A stretch of DNA of 64,000 bases from Neoarius graeffei (taxonomy: Eukaryota > Chordata > Actinopteri > Siluriformes > Ariidae). Shown in pieces: positions 62,627 to 64,000 of this stretch. The notes under the pieces are model-generated. The model was not told the origin of the DNA. It did no database searches and worked only from the letters and a program-made list of their open reading frames with translations. The stretch covers positions 989,001 through 1,053,000 of the forward strand of contig NW_026869982.1 in the NCBI RefSeq assembly GCF_027579695.1, given 5' to 3'. Position 1 is the stretch's first letter, and the number at the start of each line of letters is the position of its first letter. The position numbers and the translations under genes were made by a program.

Positions 62627-62744
62627 GCTTACAGTACCTGGTATTCCTAGGCAGTCTCACACTCAAGTACTAACCAGGCCCAACTCTGTTTAGCTTCTCA
62701 GATCAGACAGGATCAGGCATTGTCAGAGTGGTTTGGACGTAAAC
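62627..62744 (-). rRNA. 5S rRNA copy, class B
   Basis: Class B; (CAAGG)9, GCTCCC spacer. Confidence 0.75.
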
Positions 62745-62884
62745 AACAGTCTGGAAATGTGTGCCTTGCCTTGCCTTGCCTTGCCTTGCCTTGCCTTGCC
62801 TTGCCTTGCTCCCAGAAGGAAAATTCTTGCCTTGCGAGCAGAAGGAAAATTCAAACAGATTTCTGCAAGAAGACAAAATAAAAT

Positions 62885-63002
62885 GCTTACAGTACCTGGT
62901 ATTCCTAGGCAGTCTCCCACCCAAGTACTAACCAGGCCCAACTCTGTTTAGCTTCTGAGATCAGACGGGATCAGGCGTTGTCAGAGTGGTTTGGCCGTAA
63001 GC
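62885..63002 (-). rRNA. 5S rRNA copy, class A
   Basis: Class A with G82; CAATAG flank. Confidence 0.88.
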
Positions 63003-63115
63003 AATAGCTTGTTGGAAATGTGCCGTTTTTCTTGCCTTGCGATCAGAAGGAAAATTCTTGCCTTGCGACCAGAAGGAAAATTCAAACAGATTTCTGCAAG
63101 AAGACAAAATAAAAT

Positions 63116-63233
63116 GCTTACAGTACCTGGTATTCCTAGGCAGTCTCACACTCAAGTACTAACCAGGCCCAACTCTGTTTAGCTTCTGAGATCAGACGGG
63201 ATCAGGCGTTGTCAGAGTGGTTTGGCCGTAAGC
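63116..63233 (-). rRNA. 5S rRNA copy, class A mosaic
   Basis: Class A apart from T86. Confidence 0.85.
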
Positions 63234-63346
63234 AACAGCTTGTTGGAAATGTGCCGTTTTTCTTGCCTTGCGATCAGAAGGAAAATTCTTGCCTTGCGAC
63301 CAGAAGGAAAATTCAAACAGATTTCTGCAAGAAGACAAAATAAAAT

Positions 63347-63464
63347 GCTTACAGTACCTGGTATTCCTAGGCAGTCTCACACTCAAGTACTAACCAGGCC
63401 CAACTCTGTTTAGCTTCTCAGATCAGACAGGATCAGGCATTGTCAGAGTGGTTTGGACGTAAAC
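63347..63464 (-). rRNA. 5S rRNA copy, class B
   Basis: Class B; (CAAGG)8, GCTCCC spacer. Confidence 0.75.
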
Positions 63465-63599
63465 AACAGTCTGGAAATGTGTGCCTTGCCTTGCCTTGCC
63501 TTGCCTTGCCTTGCCTTGCCTTGCTCCCAGAAGGAAAATTCTTGCCTTGCGAGCAGAAGGAAAATTCAAACAGATTTCTGCAAGAAGACAAAATAAAAT

Positions 63600-63717
63600 G
63601 CTTACAGTACCTGGTATTCCTAGGCAGTCTCACACTCAAGTACTAACCAGGCCCAACTCTGTTTAGCTTCTCAGATCAGACAGGATCAGGCATTGTCAGA
63701 GTGGTTTGGACGTAAAC
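63600..63717 (-). rRNA. 5S rRNA copy, class B
   Basis: Class B; (CAAGG)9, GCTCCC spacer. Confidence 0.75.
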
Positions 63718-63857
63718 AACAGTCTGGAAATGTGTGCCTTGCCTTGCCTTGCCTTGCCTTGCCTTGCCTTGCCTTGCCTTGCTCCCAGAAGGAAAATTCT
63801 TGCCTTGCGAGCAGAAGGAAAATTCAAACAGATTTCTGCAAGAAGACAAAATAAAAT

Positions 63858-63975
63858 GCTTACAGTACCTGGTATTCCTAGGCAGTCTCACACTCAAGTA
63901 CTAACCAGGCCCAACTCTGTTTAGCTTCTCAGATCAGACAGGATCAGGCATTGTCAGAGTGGTTTGGACGTAAAC
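63858..63975 (-). rRNA. 5S rRNA copy, class B
   Basis: Class B; CAGCAG flank; upstream tract begins at 63995 and is cut by the window edge. Confidence 0.75.
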
Positions 63976-64000
63976 AGCAGTCTGGAAATGTGTGCCTTGC

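Larger units (their letters stand above)
60111..62709 (-). repeat. Right-domain 11-monomer higher-order repeat, copy 4
   Basis: Same eleven marked units, 2599 bp; lacks the GCTCG change, otherwise as copy 3. Confidence 0.9.
1..64000 (-). repeat. 5S rDNA tandem array (whole window)
   Basis: Every base belongs to a 5S monomer, and all monomers point the same way. Reading the minus strand, each has a 118-nt body (starts GCTTACGGCC, ends CTGTAAGC), ATTTTATTTT, a spacer with AGAAATCTG and one or two blocks of CCTTCTG next to CGCAAGGCAAG, and ATTTCCAAC or ATTTCCAGAC just before the next gene. Unit lengths are 231 (class A), 241 (class C) and 213+5n (class B, n = number of CAAGG pentamers). Class marks in RNA numbering: A = reference; C = C4, T26, T44; B = T2, T8, T26, T36, G46, T86; B' = T2, T8, A37. 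The array runs off both window edges, so its true size is unknown. No stretch over 300 bases lacks a 5S copy, and no inserted foreign sequence was seen. Confidence 0.97.
58686..64000 (-). repeat. Large duplicated block, right copy (runs off window)
   Basis: Partner of 51542-56861. The match includes the rare B9 units with GCTCCC spacers and the CCCACCC and CAATAG marks. The unit at 63430 has one pentamer fewer than its partner at 56286. Confidence 0.88.

Noticed and set aside
24-63924. Hundreds of short open reading frames of 60-103 codons on both strands, such as those starting MAVSNSLLEMC, MSGRLPRNTRY or with LALPC repeats
   Set aside because: They recur once per monomer, run through the 5S body and the CCTTG tract in several frames at once, and change frame with pentamer number. 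They are a by-product of a stop-poor repeat, not genes.
1-64000. CRISPR array (regular repeats and spacers)
   Set aside because: Repeat and spacer are both conserved from unit to unit, the repeat is a 118-nt 5S body, and no cas genes are present.
1-64000. 5S-derived SINE family (SINE3-like)
   Set aside because: There is no tRNA- or LINE-related 3' body, no poly-A or short-repeat tail on single copies and no target-site duplications. The copies are strictly head to tail.
58686-64000. Assembly loop as the sole cause of the 7144-bp repeat
   Set aside because: The two copies differ by one pentamer and several single bases, so they are not an exact re-use of the same reads, although this cannot be fully excluded without read data.
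1-64000. Centromeric satellite
   Set aside because: Higher-order structure is similar, but the monomer is a 5S gene with terminator; nothing in the sequence points to centromere function.

Overview
The whole 64 kb window is one uninterrupted head-to-tail array of 5S ribosomal RNA gene repeats. By hand count there are 267 complete 5S-like copies plus a 35-nt partial copy at the left edge, all on the minus strand. No protein gene, transposon, tRNA or other unique sequence interrupts it. Each monomer has a 118-nt conserved 5S body, then an ATTTTATTTT poly-T terminator directly after it, then a 113-220 nt spacer. Unit starts S are defined here at the plus-strand GGATCAGGC motif (GGACCAGGC at 34365), so each 5S body spans S-83 to S+34.

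The 5S sequence is vertebrate-like. Its ends (GCTTAC...GTAAGC) and the CAGGT near the 3' end match teleost 5S as I remember it, so a teleost fish is the best guess, but the species cannot be named. The body is colinear with human 5S without indels and differs at about 19 of 118 positions. Most differences fall in loops, hinges or bulges, convert one allowed pair into another, or are compensated across a helix. This suggests a diverged 5S type that kept its fold, as oocyte/maternal 5S families in fish and frogs do. Nothing in the sequence alone shows that it is transcribed.

Copies fall into linked classes. Class A (124 units by hand count, always 231 bp) is the best preserved. Class C (44 units, always 241 bp) has C4, T26 and T44. 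Class B (about 100 units including B') has T2, T8, T26, T36, G46 and T86, and carries a CAAGG pentamer tract (4 to 25 copies, unit length 233-338 bp) starting about 20 bp upstream of the gene. Class B' (11 of the B units) has T2, T8 and usually A37 only. Nine copies, all between 37 and 61 kb, have a TTTT run inside the 5S body, expected to stop RNA polymerase III early.

Monomer classes are arranged in higher-order repeats. The left domain (about 1-37 kb) contains a 1420-bp six-monomer cassette six times, blocks with B' units, and almost all of the long pentamer tracts. The right domain (about 41-64 kb) is built from a 2599-bp eleven-monomer repeat and a segment duplicated at 7144 bp spacing that runs to the window edge. 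Mosaic copies mark the 36-40 kb transition and other exchange points.
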